This document shows positions 1 through 10,478 of a stretch of 64,000 nucleotides of DNA, one piece after another. Numbering within the stretch: position 1 is the first letter of the stretch; each line of letters opens with the position of its first letter. This stretch comes from Anomaloglossus baeobatrachus (taxonomy: Eukaryota > Chordata > Amphibia > Anura > Aromobatidae), in the NCBI RefSeq assembly GCF_048569485.1, contig NW_027442042.1, forward strand, positions 186,001 through 250,000. Direction: 5' to 3'. The notes below the pieces were generated by a model. It saw only the letters and a list, made by a program, of their open reading frames with translations, was not told the origin of the DNA and ran no database searches. Both the position numbers and the translations under genes were made by a program.

Positions 1-738
1 GATCATCAAGAATCTTCATATAAGATTCAAGTATGGAAAGAGCCTGAAGTTCACCCACACGCCTGGCCGTGGTGATTCCTATATGTTAATATCTTATACG
101 TGTATGGTGTTATTTGATACATTGTAAAAGGTATCTCTGATCTAATTTGTCACTAACTTTTATATACTCTCTATATACATGGTCCTTTATGACATTCTGT
201 ATATAGAATACAATTTGGACATCTATGCTGTATTTATTTGATCTGCATAAACGTGTATATTTACATGGTGACATCCATATTTATAACAGCTTACCTGTCT
301 TGTTATAGAACAATATAGGTCATATGCCTGAATAGTGACGACTCTATCAGTAATAGTTTCTATTGGTAATTTATTTATGACACCACACATGGTGATCTTT
401 ACGATATAGTAAAATAACGAACTGTAATGGACCATACGAATATTGTGATATATATTAATATAAGGATATTTTCATAATTTATTGTATTCATTTAAGTATT
501 ACATATTCCCCAATTCAACCATTTTTCATATGAGGATATTGTACAATTGACCACACTGCCCTGTCTAGTTTTATGCATGGGTTTGCACATGGTTTTTATC
601 TAACTCTTTCTTCACTAAATGTCCCAGAAAATATAAATAAAGTTTGTTATAATAATTTGACATAAAATACCTGTCTGTCTATTTTTGGACTTTATTATAT
701 TAAATATTTAAGAAGTGACCAATGGTCATATGTAGGTT
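1..738. other. AT-rich stretch without a recognisable gene
   Basis: This stretch is AT-rich with only short, low-complexity open frames. I see no exon-like splice pair, no RNA gene and no terminal repeats. It ends where translated similarity to a Tc1 transposase begins, so its last part may be the decayed left end of that transposon. Confidence 0.5.
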
Positions 739-1658
739 GATATTTCACGAAAACCTAAGCATGATCATCGTACTGTGAAGAGATTTGTGGCCGATTCTGA
801 GCACATATGTGTTTGTGCTGATAAAGGCAGAATGAGGAAGGTTTCTGCCAGGCAACTTCATCGGATTAAGAGAGCAGCTGCTAATAAACCATTACAAACC
901 AGCAAACAGATATTTGAAGCTGCTGATGCCTCTGAAATCCCTCGAACCTCAAGGTGTGGGATCCTTCAAAGACTTGCTGTGGTGCATTAACCTTCTATTC
1001 GGCCACCCCTAACCAGTGCTCACAAGCAGAAATGGTTGCCGTGGGCCCAGACATACATGAAGACTAATTTTCAAACAGTCTTGTTAACTCATGAGTGTTG
1101 AGCAACCCTGGATGGTCCAGATGGATGGAGTAGTGGATGGTTGGTGGATGGCCACCATGTCCCAACAAGGCTGCAACGTCAGCAAGGAGGTGGAGGAGTC
1201 ATGTTTTGGGTCGGAATCATGGGGGGACAGCTGGGAGGCCCTTTTAAGGTTCCTGAAGGTGTGAAAATGACCTCTGCAAACTATATAGCAAACTTCCATG
1301 GTACAAAAAGCAGAAACGTGCCTTCTGGAGCAAAATCATCTTCATGCATGACAATGTAGCATCTCATGCTGCAAAGAATACCTCTGTGTCATTGGCTGCT
1401 ATGGGCATAAAAGGAGATAAACTCATGGTGTGGCCACCATCTTCCCCTGACCTCAACCCTATAGAGAACCTTTGGAGTATCATCAAGCAAAAGATCTATG
1501 AGGGTGGGAGGCAGTTCACATCAAAACAGCAGCTCGGGGAGGCTATTCTGACATCATGCAAAGAAATTTAAACAGAAACTCTCCAAAAACTCACAAATTC
1601 AATGGATGCGAGAATTGTGAAGGTGATATCAAAGAAAGGTTCCTATGTTAACATGTAA
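739..1658 (+). pseudogene. Tc1 transposase pseudogene
   Basis: This encoded a DDE transposase that would bind the element ends and catalyse excision and integration at TA. The DNA-binding part (775-987, ending RCGILQRLAVVH) is followed by a stop. The catalytic region is readable in pieces: LTHEC near 1085, where the family has a TDE motif, so the first catalytic aspartate looks replaced by histidine; MHDNVASHAA at 1344, with the second aspartate kept; and SPDLNPIENLW near 1447, with the third acidic residue kept. The original stop after SYVNM is at 1656-1658. Several stops and frameshifts interrupt it, so it cannot be active. Confidence 0.85.
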
Positions 1659-1663
1659 CTTGG

Positions 1664-2331
1664 TGTAACGCCTGCCTGGATCCACAGACTCAGACGGGCT
1701 GTAATATACAGGCTAAAGGGAAGCCACTAACCAAGCAGGACCCCCAGAACCCTGAAACCCTTTAACCCCTATACAGGGATTTGGAATTACACAGGGCCCT
1801 GGAGATCACTACTTGTGGAAGGCTGCAGTCTGAGAGAGTAGTCATCAGGCAGGGTCAAACCAGGAATTGCGGAACAGGGACAGAATCGGCAGGCAAAGGA
1901 TTTAATCAGAAATAAGCAGAGGTCAAAACCGGTTCGGACAGCGAGGTACAAAAACAGCAGGCAGGAGGGTAATAAGGAAACAATCGGTAATCAGCACACG
2001 AAATCACAGGACGAACCAGGCGCCAGAATTCTCAGAACTATCTCTGGCAGAGGTCAGCAGACAGGAGGGGCATTAAAAAGGGTGTGGTGTCTTCCCATAG
2101 GCTGTAGCTGAATGATGGTACCTCAGCTGGGAGACACCCGCCACCTACAGTCAGCCAGTGCCACTGCAGATCCCCAGGAAACCCAGACCAGTGGATGTAC
2201 GGAGCCTGCGCCCACCGGTACCGCTGGCATCTACTCCTCTCCCATCACCAGCACCATCCACGGCAGGAACATGGCTTCGCCTGGCGATCTGAGCAGAAGT
2301 CGATGGAGCGGACTCCGGCGGTGACGTAACA
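1664..2331 (+). mobile_element. Solo LTR (LTR-retrotransposon fossil)
   Basis: The 668-bp block starts TGTAACGCCTGCC and ends GGTGACGTAACA. It has the TG...CA ends of an LTR and is flanked on both sides by the exact 5-bp duplication cttgg (1659-1663 and 2332-2336). No internal gag or pol is present, so it is the product of LTR-LTR recombination. A 5-bp duplication fits Ty3/Gypsy-type or some ERV elements; I cannot settle the family. The perfect duplication suggests it is younger than the Tc1 it interrupts. Confidence 0.85.
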
Positions 2332-2415
2332 CTTGGCCTGTTAGGATGTTTTGGAGTTAAATAGCTTTTTATTTTAGTGAATGTGACCTAATAATGCTGC
2401 AAATTCTACAAATGA

Positions 2416-2550
2416 GCGGTGGCCGCGGGTAACCTCAGTGACAGCTCAGCTGATCGCGCTACTCACCGCCGCTCCTCTCAGCTCCACGCAGCAACTGAGG
2501 TGAGTAGCGCGATCAGCTGAGCTGTCACTGAGGTTACCCGCGGCCACCGC
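2416..2550. repeat. 52-bp perfect palindrome with 31-nt loop
   Basis: The arms 2416-2467 and 2499-2550 are exact reverse complements over 52 bp, separated by 31 nt. The outer stem is GC-rich (gcggtggccgcgggtaacc outward). It lies at the broken left edge of the element and could extrude as a cruciform, or fold as a very stable RNA stem if transcribed. Confidence 0.9.
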
Positions 2551-2814
2551 TGGATCCAGTGACAGCGGGTAACCTCAGTGACAGCTCAGCTGATCGCGCG
2601 GCTGTCTTCAGTTGCTGTGTGGAGGTGACAGGAGCGGCTGTGTCTTCTGCAGCTCCGGTCACCTCCATGCAGCAGCGCTGGATGCGACGCTGGACCATCC
2701 TGGAGTACGCCGGACATGGAGGGCTTTTTTGGGCTGATTAAAGTGGTTAACCAGGGTATATGTTTGTGTTTTTTATTTCTAATAAAGGATTTTTCGGGTG
2801 TGTGTGTTTATTTA

Positions 2815-3130
2815 CTGTAATTTACAGATTAATCATGGAGGGTGTCTCATAGACGCCTGACATGATTAATCTAGGATTTAGTGGCAGCTATGGGCTGCCA
2901 ATAACTCCTTATTACCCCGATTTGCCAACGCACCAGGGCAAATCGGGAAGAGCCGGGTGCAGTCCCAGAACTGCCGCATATAATGTATGCGGCAATTCTG
3001 GGCGGCTGTTGGCTGATATTGTTAGGCTGGGGGGCTCCCCATAACGTGGAGCTCCCCATCCTGAGAATACCAGCCTTCAGCCGTATGGCTTTATCTGGCT
3101 GGTTTTAAAATTGGGGGGGACCGCACGCCG
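2815..3130 (+). other. Multi-hairpin module, copy 1
   Basis: Six hairpins follow one another with short linkers. They are a 12-bp stem at 2826-2873 with an inner stem, GGCAGC/GCTGCC at 2883-2899, an 11-bp CCCGATTTGCC stem near 2926-2947, a 16-bp stem with one mismatch near 2964-3002, a 10-bp stem near 3029-3057, and CCAGCC/GGCTGG at 3070-3102. The linkers are shared with the module at 7900-8220 in a different transposon type, but the stem sequences are not, while pairing is kept. Function unknown. Confidence 0.65.
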
Positions 3131-3802
3131 GTTTTTTTAATTATTTAATTATTTATTTCACTGCACAGTATAGACACGCCCACCGGCTGCTGTGATTGGG
3201 TGCAGTGTGACACCTGTCACTCAGCGTGGGGGCGTGTCTCACTGTAACCAATCATAGGCGCCGGTGGGCGAGGAAAGCAGGGAATACGAGATTGTTTAAT
3301 GGGCGGCCGGCTTTTTCAAAACAGTAAAAGCTGCCGGAGCAGTGTGAACGCCGTGCAGCGCCGGGGATCGGGGATCGGTGAGTATATGAGAGAGGGGGAT
3401 AGACTGACATGGACAGAGAGAGAGGGACAGAGATAGTGACCGACTGACAGAGATTAGTGACTGACAGACATTGTGAGGCGCTTCAGAACGCAGCTTTTCA
3501 GCTGCGCTCTGAAGCGGACCTTTTTTAAGCTGTGGTGCAGAGCGCACACCTGCGCACATAGCATCAGACACCAAAATCGTATGAGGGATGTCACACGTTA
3601 CAATTGACTAGGTTCGTGCAACAAAACGCTCAATTCTAGACAAAGATACGATGTGTTTGCGATCAACGGTTTTGCGTTCAATCCTGATCGCACTTAGATG
3701 TCACACGCAGATACCTCACAAACGATGCCGGATGTGCGTCACTTACAACTTGACCCCAACGACGGATTGTGAGATATATTGAAGCGTGTGTAGCGGGCTT
3801 TA

Positions 3803-5195
3803 GACATTGTGGTAGGTATGTGGCAAATTCGAATTTTAGACCATCCCTGATGGTGTTTATGACCCACTGATTTGAAGAAATCTCTTGCCACCGATGAAGA
3901 AAACTGGATAGACGAACCCCTCTTCTGATGGCGTCATTGCTTCTCTTGATGATGGCTCCAATCTTCGGACTTCTGGAACATAAAGATGTACCTACCTTTG
4001 CCCCCTTTTTGATAACTCCACCGACCCATTTTATCTTTCCCTTGGTACTGGGTAGGCTGACTCTGGGGGAAGGACGAAAACATTTCTTCCTTTGCTTCTC
4101 CTCTGGCAAGCTTCTTTTTATCTGTTGCCATCTCCAGGATGTCATCCAGGGCAAGGCCAAAAACATATTCTCCCCGAAAAGGGATAGAGCATAGCTTAAC
4201 TTTAGAAGCCGCTTTGCAGCTCCAAAGGTTAAGCCAAATGGCTCGTCTTGCAGAATTTGAAGGAACCCCACTTCTTGCTGCCACCTGGACTGACTCAGGT
4301 GATGAATCTGCAAGACATCCTGTCGCCATCTGTAGAGGTGGAAGGGAAGCCAAGAGATCTTCCTTTGGTGTGTCTTGGGCGAGATGCTCCTGAACAGTGA
4401 TCTGGCTACACATGTAGAGGCCACCCCGGTCCTATGTAGTACCGCGGAGGTCTCCCAGGACTTCTTAAGAACGCTGTCAATCTTACGGTCCATGGGATCC
4501 TTAAATTGTGATGAATCCCCAAAAGGGAAGAGTCGTCCTTCTGGCCGCTCAGGCTACTTGTACATCCACCTTAGGCACCTCCCAGCAGCAGGCAGGATTG
4601 TCTTCTAGCAGGAACCAGTTCCTCAATTCCCGAGGAATGATAAGGCGCTTCTCTGGGGATTCCCACTCCTGGATAATCATATCTCTGATGATCTCATGCA
4701 CCGGGAATCCTACTTTGTTTTGGGTTCTTAAACCCCCAAACATTTCCTCCTGTACTGACATGGCAGATTTCTTTTCCTCAACCCCCATAGTATCCCGCAC
4801 CGCTCCCAGTAGTTCATCCATATCATCCATGGAGAAGAAATATTTGTTCTCGACTTTATCCACTGAAGAGATACCTTCATTCTCCTCTATGACCTCATCT
4901 GGTAGTGATGATGGACCTTCTAAAGAGTCTGACTCTGACTCCTCCATGAGGCTGTTTCCTCTTTTTGGGTGCTGGGGCTGCAATGGGAAGAGCCTGGGAG
5001 AAGGATGCTAGGGAAGACTGAACCTCCTGCCGTACCAGGCTTCTTAACTCTTCAATGAGGGAGGGTTGTTCCTCTCTAACTACTTGGTCAGTACAGGGTT
5101 GGCATAGTCTCTTATTATGGCTCGAAGGAAGCCTCTTGCTACACAACACATTTATGGCTGGAGGTCTTCTCCTTCTTGGGTGCCACATTCTTGTT
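3803..5195 (-). pseudogene. DIRS gag-like region and start of RT (fossil)
   Basis: The translated text matches amphibian DIRS gag as I know it: an N-terminal Cys-rich motif (LCSKRL...RLCQPC), an acidic Ser-rich stretch, then FPVHEIIRDMIIQEWESPEK, MDRKIDSVLKKSWE and LADSSPESVQVAARS. Close to the truncated end comes the entry of the reverse transcriptase (RRGVRLSSFLHRWQEI). Gag would package the RNA. The region is broken in several places and is treated as a fossil. Confidence 0.75.
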
Positions 5196-5699
5196 TCCCC
5201 CAACTTCCCCCAAGTTGCGAGAGAGAAAAAAACTTCAGCACTCAAAAGGAAACAGTGGAAAATGTGTTTCTTTTGAAAAAGATTTCTTTTATTAATGGCT
5301 CTTCATTTGAAAAAAGAAAAGAGAAAAAACTGTTGTTGACGTTTCGGCTAATACAATAGCCCAGGGGTCTCAAACACGCGGCCCCCGGGCCGCATGCGGC
5401 CCGCCAGTCTGATTTATGCGGCCCGCAGACACAGTGCAGAGCACTTGATATTTGCCCTCCACTGCCTCCAGTCATTGTCGCCAGCCGCACTTTCACATTG
5501 CAGCCGCGGCCGGCCGCACTTCCGCATTGGAGAAGCAGGGAGAAGCAATAAAATGCGGAGTTCAATCAGATGTCAGGGTAAAGCAATCGACCGCGGCGTT
5601 CAACTCGAGCTCAGCAGAGCGACCCGAGCAGCGCTGACGTCAGCTGCTTTGCCGGCGGGTGCAGCGGAAGGAACAAGAGCATAGGGCACGTTAGAACGT

Positions 5700-5748
5700 T
5701 TGTGGTGTCTGTGTCTGTGTGTGTGTGTGTGGATGATGATGATGATGG

Positions 5749-5780
<32 letters not shown>

Positions 5781-5796
5781 ATGATGATGATGATGG

Positions 5797-5835
<39 letters not shown>

Positions 5836-6003
5836 TGTGTGATGATGGCTGTGTGTGTGTGTGTGTGGATGATGATGATGATGGCTGTGTGTGTGTGTGT
5901 GTGTGATGATGGCTGTGTGTGTGTGTGTGTGATGATGGCTGTGTGTGTGTGTGTGTGTATGTGTGTGTGTGATGATGGCTGTGTGTGTGTGTGTGATGAT
6001 GGC

Positions 6004-6035
<32 letters not shown>

Positions 6036-7720
6036 GATGGCTGTGTGTGTATGATGATGATGGCTGTGTGTGGATGATGATGATGATGATGATGGCTGTG
6101 TGTGTTGATGGTGATGATGGCTGTATGTGTGTGTGTGTGATGATGATGGCTGTGTGTGTGTGATGATGATGGCTGTGTGTGTGTGTGTGTGTGATGATGA
6201 TGGCTGTGTGTGTATGATGATGATGGCTGTGTGTGGATGATGATGATGATGATGATGATGGCTGTGTGTGTTGATGGTGATGATGGCTGTATGTGTGTGT
6301 GGATGATGATAGCTGTGTGTGTGGATGATGATGATGATGGCTGTATGTGTGTGTGGATGATGATGATGATGGCTGTGTTGATGATGAGGAGGATGATGAT
6401 AGCGGTGGTGGCTGTGTGTGACCGATGGTGGCTGTGTGCGACTGATGATGATGTCGGTGGTGGCTGTGTGGGACTGATGATGATGACGGCGGTGGTGGCT
6501 GTGTGCGACTGATGATGGTGGTGGTGGCTGTGTACGACTGATGATGGTGGTGGTGGCTGTGTGCGACTGATGATGATGATAACGGTGGTGGCTGTGTGTG
6601 ACTGATGATGGTGGTGGCTGTGTGCGACTGATCATGATGACGGCAGTGGTGGCTGTGTGCGACTGATGATTCTGATAGCAGTGGTGGCTGTGTGTGACTG
6701 ATGATGATGGTGGCTGTGTGCGACTGATGATGATGATGTCGGTGGTGGCTGTGTGTGACTGATGATGATGATGATGGCGGTGGTGGCTGTGTGCGGCTGA
6801 TGATGATAATGGAGGTGGTGGCTGTGTGTGACTGATGATGATGATGATGGCGGTGGTGGCTGTGTGTGACTGATGATGATGGTGGCTGTGTGTGACTGAT
6901 GATGATGATGTCGGTGGTGGCTGTGTGTGACTGATGATGATGGTGGCTGTGTGTGACTGATGATGATGATGTCGGTGGTGGCTGTGTGTGACTGATGATG
7001 ATGATGATGGCGGTGGTGGCTGTGTGCGGCTGATGATGATAATGGAGGTGGTGGCTGTGTGTGACTGATGATGATGATGATGGCGGTGGTGGCTGTGTGT
7101 GACTGATGATGATGATGGCAGTAGTGGCTGTGTGTGACTGATGATGATGATGATGGCGGTGGTGGCTGTGTGTGACTGATGATGATGACGGAGGTGGTGG
7201 CTGTGTGCGACTGATGATGATGATGGTGGTGGTGGCTGTGTGTGACTGATGATGATGATGGCGGTGGTGGCTGTGTGTGACTGATGATGATGATGGCGGT
7301 GGTGGCTGTGTGTGACTGATGATGATGATGGCGGTAGTGGCTGTTTGTGACTAATGATGATGGTGATGGTGGCTGTGTGCGACTGATGATGATGATGATG
7401 ATGATGGCAGTGGTGGCTGTGTGTGACTGATGATGGCGCTGGTGGCTGTTTGTGACTGATGATGATGATGGCGGTAGTGGCTGTGTGTGACTGATGGTGG
7501 TGGTGACTGTGTGCAACTGATGATAATGGCGGTGGTGGCGGTGTGTGACTGAAGAAGATCGTGGTGGTGGCTGTTTGTGAGTGACGATGATGATGATGAC
7601 GATGGCTGTGTATGATGATGATGTTGGCTGTGTGTGTGTGTGTGTATAATGATGATGATGATTGCCATGTGTGTTTGTATGATGATGATGGTGGCTGTGT
7701 GTGCATGAAGACCGGAAAAT
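5700..7720. repeat. (TG)n / GATGATGATGGCTGTGTG compound microsatellite
   Basis: The left part is mostly (TG)n broken by GATGATGATGGC blocks. The right part is a looser unit of about 30-40 bp with ctgatgatgatgatggcggt and ggtggctgtgtgtga. The repeat keeps long frames open on both strands (His/Ser/Pro-rich on the minus strand, Cys/Val/Met-rich on the plus); these are by-products, not genes. Confidence 0.95.
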
Positions 7721-7889
7721 GTTACTTTCAGTCTCAGCCTTCTTGTCGGTCTGGACAGACGCTCATCTGTTCAGAGCGATGAAGCTGAGCTGACATTGAC
7801 TTTGGACTACGTCAGAGGGAAGCTTTTATTTTCTAAAAAAGATGGGAGTCCCTAAATGTGTTTTTTTGTATAATTTCTAATAAAAATAT

Positions 7890-8240
7890 TTTTCTCTGTG
7901 TTGTGTTTTTTTACTATTTACTAAAAATTCATGGTGGTCACATCTAATTTGACATGACACCATGAATTTCGGGTTTACTACCAGCTGAGAATACAAAGCT
8001 GGTATTAACCCCATTATTACCCAGCGTGCCACTGCCACCAGGGATGCTGGAAGAGCCAGGTAAAGCACCTGGAAATGGCGCTGTGATGAATGCGCCATTT
8101 CCAGGGGCGGTTGTGGGCTGCGGGGGGGCCCAAAATGCTTGGGCCTTACCACGCTGAGAATCCCAGCCCTCAGCTGTCTGGTTTTACCTGGCTGGTGATC
8201 AAAATATGGCGGGAGCCCACGCATTTTTTTTTTCATTATT
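7890..8240 (+). other. Multi-hairpin module, copy in the hAT element
   Basis: Its order of hairpins and linkers matches the module at 2815-3130. The stems are AAATTCATGGTG/CACCATGAATTT (7926-7969), ACCAGCT/AGCTGGT (7980-8003), CCAGCGTGCC with GGGATGCTGG (8021-8050), a perfect 14-bp CCTGGAAATGGCGC stem (8068-8105), GGCCCAA/TTGGGCC (8127-8145) and CCAGCC/GGCTGG (8163-8194). Shared linkers include ttctaataaa upstream, ccattattaccc, ggaagagcc, ctgagaat and ttatttaatta downstream. The stems differ in sequence from copy 1 but remain complementary. Confidence 0.65.
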
Positions 8241-9014
8241 TAATTAAAAAAAATTGGGTTTCCCTATATTTTGATTGCCAGCTAAGTAAAAGCCAGGCAG
8301 CTGGGGGTGGCAGCCCGTAGCTGTCCGCTTTATCTGCTCTGAGAATCAAAAATACTGCGCAGCTCTATGTAATTTTTTGAATGCTGTGACAGAGAATGAG
8401 TGTCTGTGCTTGGCTGTTGGAATAACCTGGAATCTGCTTATACATTTTGATGCTGATGCCAATCACAGATGCCCACTCTCTTTGACAAATAAATAATATA
8501 AAAAAATGACGTTTTGCTTCACGGTATTTTTGATTCTCAGCGCATACTAATGTAGCATTGTTATAACAGTTGAAATAATTAATTAACAATTATATTGTAT
8601 TGTATTAAATTTGAAAGGAATGCGGCCCTCTGCCTTAAATTTTTTTTATGTGCGGCCCACTTACTCTGACGAGTTTGAGACCCCTGCAATAGCCTTTCTC
8701 AGTAAACTGTCTATGTATACAGGGTATAATAAAAAAATATATGCATGGAAAACCTCGTCACCAGTCTTCTTCACTTTGTCCTTGGATCAGGTGCTCACTA
8801 GATACCATCACTGCATGTATACTATTGACTGGGTTCAAGAGCAGACTCTTGGTATCTTTCTCATAACAGGAAATTTCCTGACATGCACTACTGCATGATT
8901 ATCATCGACTGAGTTCAAGAGTAGACTCTTGCTATCCTTCTCATAACAGACCACGGAATTGTCAAACTGGTGACGAGGTTTTCCATGCATATATTTTTTT
9001 GATTATACCCTGTA

Positions 9015-9070
9015 TATATAGCTTATTGAAAAAGGCTACTGTATTAGCCGAAACGTCAACAACTGTTTTT
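9015..9070 (+). ncRNA. Hammerhead-ribozyme-like motif (degenerate)
   Basis: TTGAAAA stands where a hammerhead has CUGANGA. It is followed by the stem GGCTA/TAGCC (9034-9049), then GAAAC and a GTC cleavage-type triplet (9050-9057). The opposite arm (8710 down into 5340 on the minus strand, split by the hAT) has the closer core CTGAGAA with the same stem. The core departs from consensus, so activity is doubtful. Confidence 0.35.
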
Positions 9071-9253
9071 TCTCTTTTCTTTTTTCATATGAAGAGCCAT
9101 TAATAAAAGCAATCTTTTTCAAAAGAAACACATTTTCCACTGTTTACTTTTGAGTGCCGAAGTTCTTTCCTCTCTCTTGGTTAAATTTTGACATCTAACC
9201 ACCAATTATCACGGTTGAGTCAGATACTTTACTTTTCTATTCCCCCAAGTTGC

Positions 9254-10250
9254 AGTATACTCACTGAACTGGGGGCTGTGTTGGGCTCCACAGAAGCAGA
9301 GTGGGTAGAGCGATCTCTCTCCATCCTCAGTCCAGCCTGGAGAGTGCTCTGACCGGGATCTTTATGTGGTCCAGATGATATCCCAGCTTCCCACTGTGGG
9401 GGTGACTCCACCCCTACCATTGGTAAGGGGGACGCAGGCCATCTAACGGGGTGAGTGCCTGGTTTACCGCCACGGTGCTGTGATCACGCATGCGTTCCAC
9501 AGTGGAACGTATGAAATCTGAAAGTGACGCTGACAAGGAGCCCCTGATGACGTCACTTTCTGCTCGCCTCACAGGCACCGTCCGTGAGAGAGGAGGTGCC
9601 GAGGAGCTAAAGGAAGCCCCTGGCAAGTCAGCCTGCCTCGCATTAGCTCTGAGAGGCGCAGGAGGGACAGGCAGGTCCCAAATCCGAATGAGACAGAAGC
9701 AGCAATAGAGGAGGAAGCGGGTTGGCTCAGACCTCAGCTGCCGATTGGTAAGGAAGTATGTATACGACGTTCTCATCACCGGCCACAGAAGCACCGCAGG
9801 TCACTTCTTCGTGTCCCATAGGGACAGGAAACAACACTGGAGATGGGAGGTAGGAAGGGGTTATTTAACCTCTTTGTGTTTCCTGTCCCTATTAGGGTAG
9901 AGAGGTAACCTCCTGTGTGCTGTCGTGGAAGGTGACTAGAGAAACATAAAATGTTTAATATTTTGCACACTTAAGCACTAGGGGGAGCAGCTGCTGAAAT
10001 CCTACTGTAGACCTACTGTACTGTATAACTAGCTCACATTACAACTGCAGTATACGTGGGTGGAATCTGTTCATGTGTGTGATGTCACCTCCGCCTTCTG
10101 TTCTGGGTGTTTCCAAAAGGATAACAGAGAATGAAGTTAAGGATCACAGTGCGGAGCCATTTTGTTGGTGAGCGCAAAGTGATCCTAATATCTGGTGTCA
10201 CCAAGGACAGCTGCATAGTGCTCCTTACATAGCGCTCTGCACAACCCATA
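9254..10250. other. DIRS leader remainder and unassigned DNA
   Basis: From 9254 to about 9955 the sequence continues the DIRS leader beyond the nested insertion and contains DIRS-terminus-like motifs. From about 9956 to 10250 I recognise no gene, RNA or element. A CRE-like TGACGTCA core occurs near 9548 but without promoter context. Confidence 0.4.
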
Positions 10251-10465
10251 CCAGCAATGCTCTGCCGCATGCCCGCCTTCAATGATCTGCTGCATGCATG
10301 CCAGCCGTCAAATTTCTGCCGCACGCACGCCCCCAATGCTCTGTCGCATGTACGCCCCCCAATGCTTTGCTGCACGCACGCCCCAATGCTCTGCTGCATG
10401 CAGGCCCCCAGTGCTCTGCAGCATACACACCTCCCAATGCTCTGCTGTATGCACGTCCCTCAATG
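10250..10465. repeat. Degenerate 31-36-bp minisatellite
   Basis: About six or seven units of the type caatgctctgctgcatgcacgcccc, with length and base variation between units. Overlapping frames on both strands are open only because of the repeat. Confidence 0.8.
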
Positions 10466-10478
10466 ACTGTCAATCTTA

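Larger units (their letters stand above)
739..2412 (+). mobile_element. Tc1-like DNA transposon, decayed, split by a solo LTR
   Basis: Cut-and-paste Tc1/mariner element. The transposase relic occupies 739-1658. The 3' flank resumes at 2332 (cttggcctgttaggatg) after the LTR inserted at 1664-2331 and runs to about 2412, where a hairpin element begins. Removing the LTR and one copy of its 5-bp duplication restores a continuous Tc1 tail. I could not find convincing terminal inverted repeats or flanking TA at either end, so both ends are probably eroded or truncated. It is a different subfamily from the Tc1 copies at 12.3 and 55.2 kb. Confidence 0.8.
2413..3799. mobile_element. TTA-flanked hairpin-rich MITE-like element, left end lost
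   Basis: This is a non-coding element related along most of its length to the complete one at 10479-12279. Its right terminus reads ...GTGTGTAGCGGGCT followed by TTA (3800-3802), matching the 3-bp TWA targets of PIF/Harbinger-type transposons. The left terminus is missing: the element begins directly in a large perfect palindrome that abuts the Tc1 tail. It contains a multi-hairpin module (2815-3130) and, on the right, a tract that is the reverse complement of the left end of the sister copy. No transposase is visible, so it would be mobilised in trans. Confidence 0.7.
5362..8686. mobile_element. Non-autonomous hAT transposon with 8-bp TSD
   Basis: The terminal inverted repeats are perfect over 14 bp (CAGGGGTCTCAAAC), followed by GC-rich subterminal sequence (gcggccc). 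The flanking 8-bp duplication caatagcc is exact (5354-5361 and 8687-8694), which is diagnostic for hAT. There is no transposase. The interior consists of a roughly 2-kb microsatellite (5700-7720), the multi-hairpin module (7890-8240) and AT-rich sequence. It inserted inside the stem of a hammerhead-like motif in the Penelope-like element. Confidence 0.9.
5219..9239. mobile_element. Penelope-like inverted-repeat insertion with 14-bp TSD (contains an hAT)
   Basis: The block is bracketed by the exact 14-bp direct repeat ttcccccaagttgc (5205-5218 and 9240-9253). Without the nested hAT about 0.69 kb remains, made of two inverted arms: 5219-5353 continuing at 8695-8765, against about 8966-9178. The roughly 200-bp spacer contains a diverged direct repeat (gactgggttcaagagcag and gactgagttcaagagtag). 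The arms carry GGCTA...TAGCC-GAAAC-GTC, a hammerhead-like core. Variable-length duplications, inverted partial copies and hammerhead motifs are known traits of Penelope-like elements. No coding part remains, so the family call is an inference. Confidence 0.55.
3803..9955 (-). mobile_element. DIRS-type retroelement fossil, interrupted by nested insertions
   Basis: Tyrosine-recombinase retroelement relic, minus strand. Gag-like coding sequence lies at about 3803-5195. The upstream leader lies beyond a nested insertion, at 9254 to about 9955, where motifs resembling DIRS termini (tttcctgtccctatt; gctgtcgtggaaggtgac) occur. The 3' side is truncated shortly after the start of the reverse transcriptase, next to the TTA of the element at 2413-3799. 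The Penelope-like insert at 5219-9239, with its 14-bp target duplication, splits the leader from gag. It is broken and lacks most of pol. Confidence 0.7.

Noticed and set aside
3296-3574. 92-codon frame with a run of Ser-Leu
   Set aside because: It comes from agagag-rich sequence in a non-coding transposon; no supporting evidence.
5691-7720. Long His/Ser/Pro-rich and Cys/Val/Met-rich open frames
   Set aside because: They are translations of the TG/GATGATGGC microsatellite inside an hAT; frames stay open by repeat period only.
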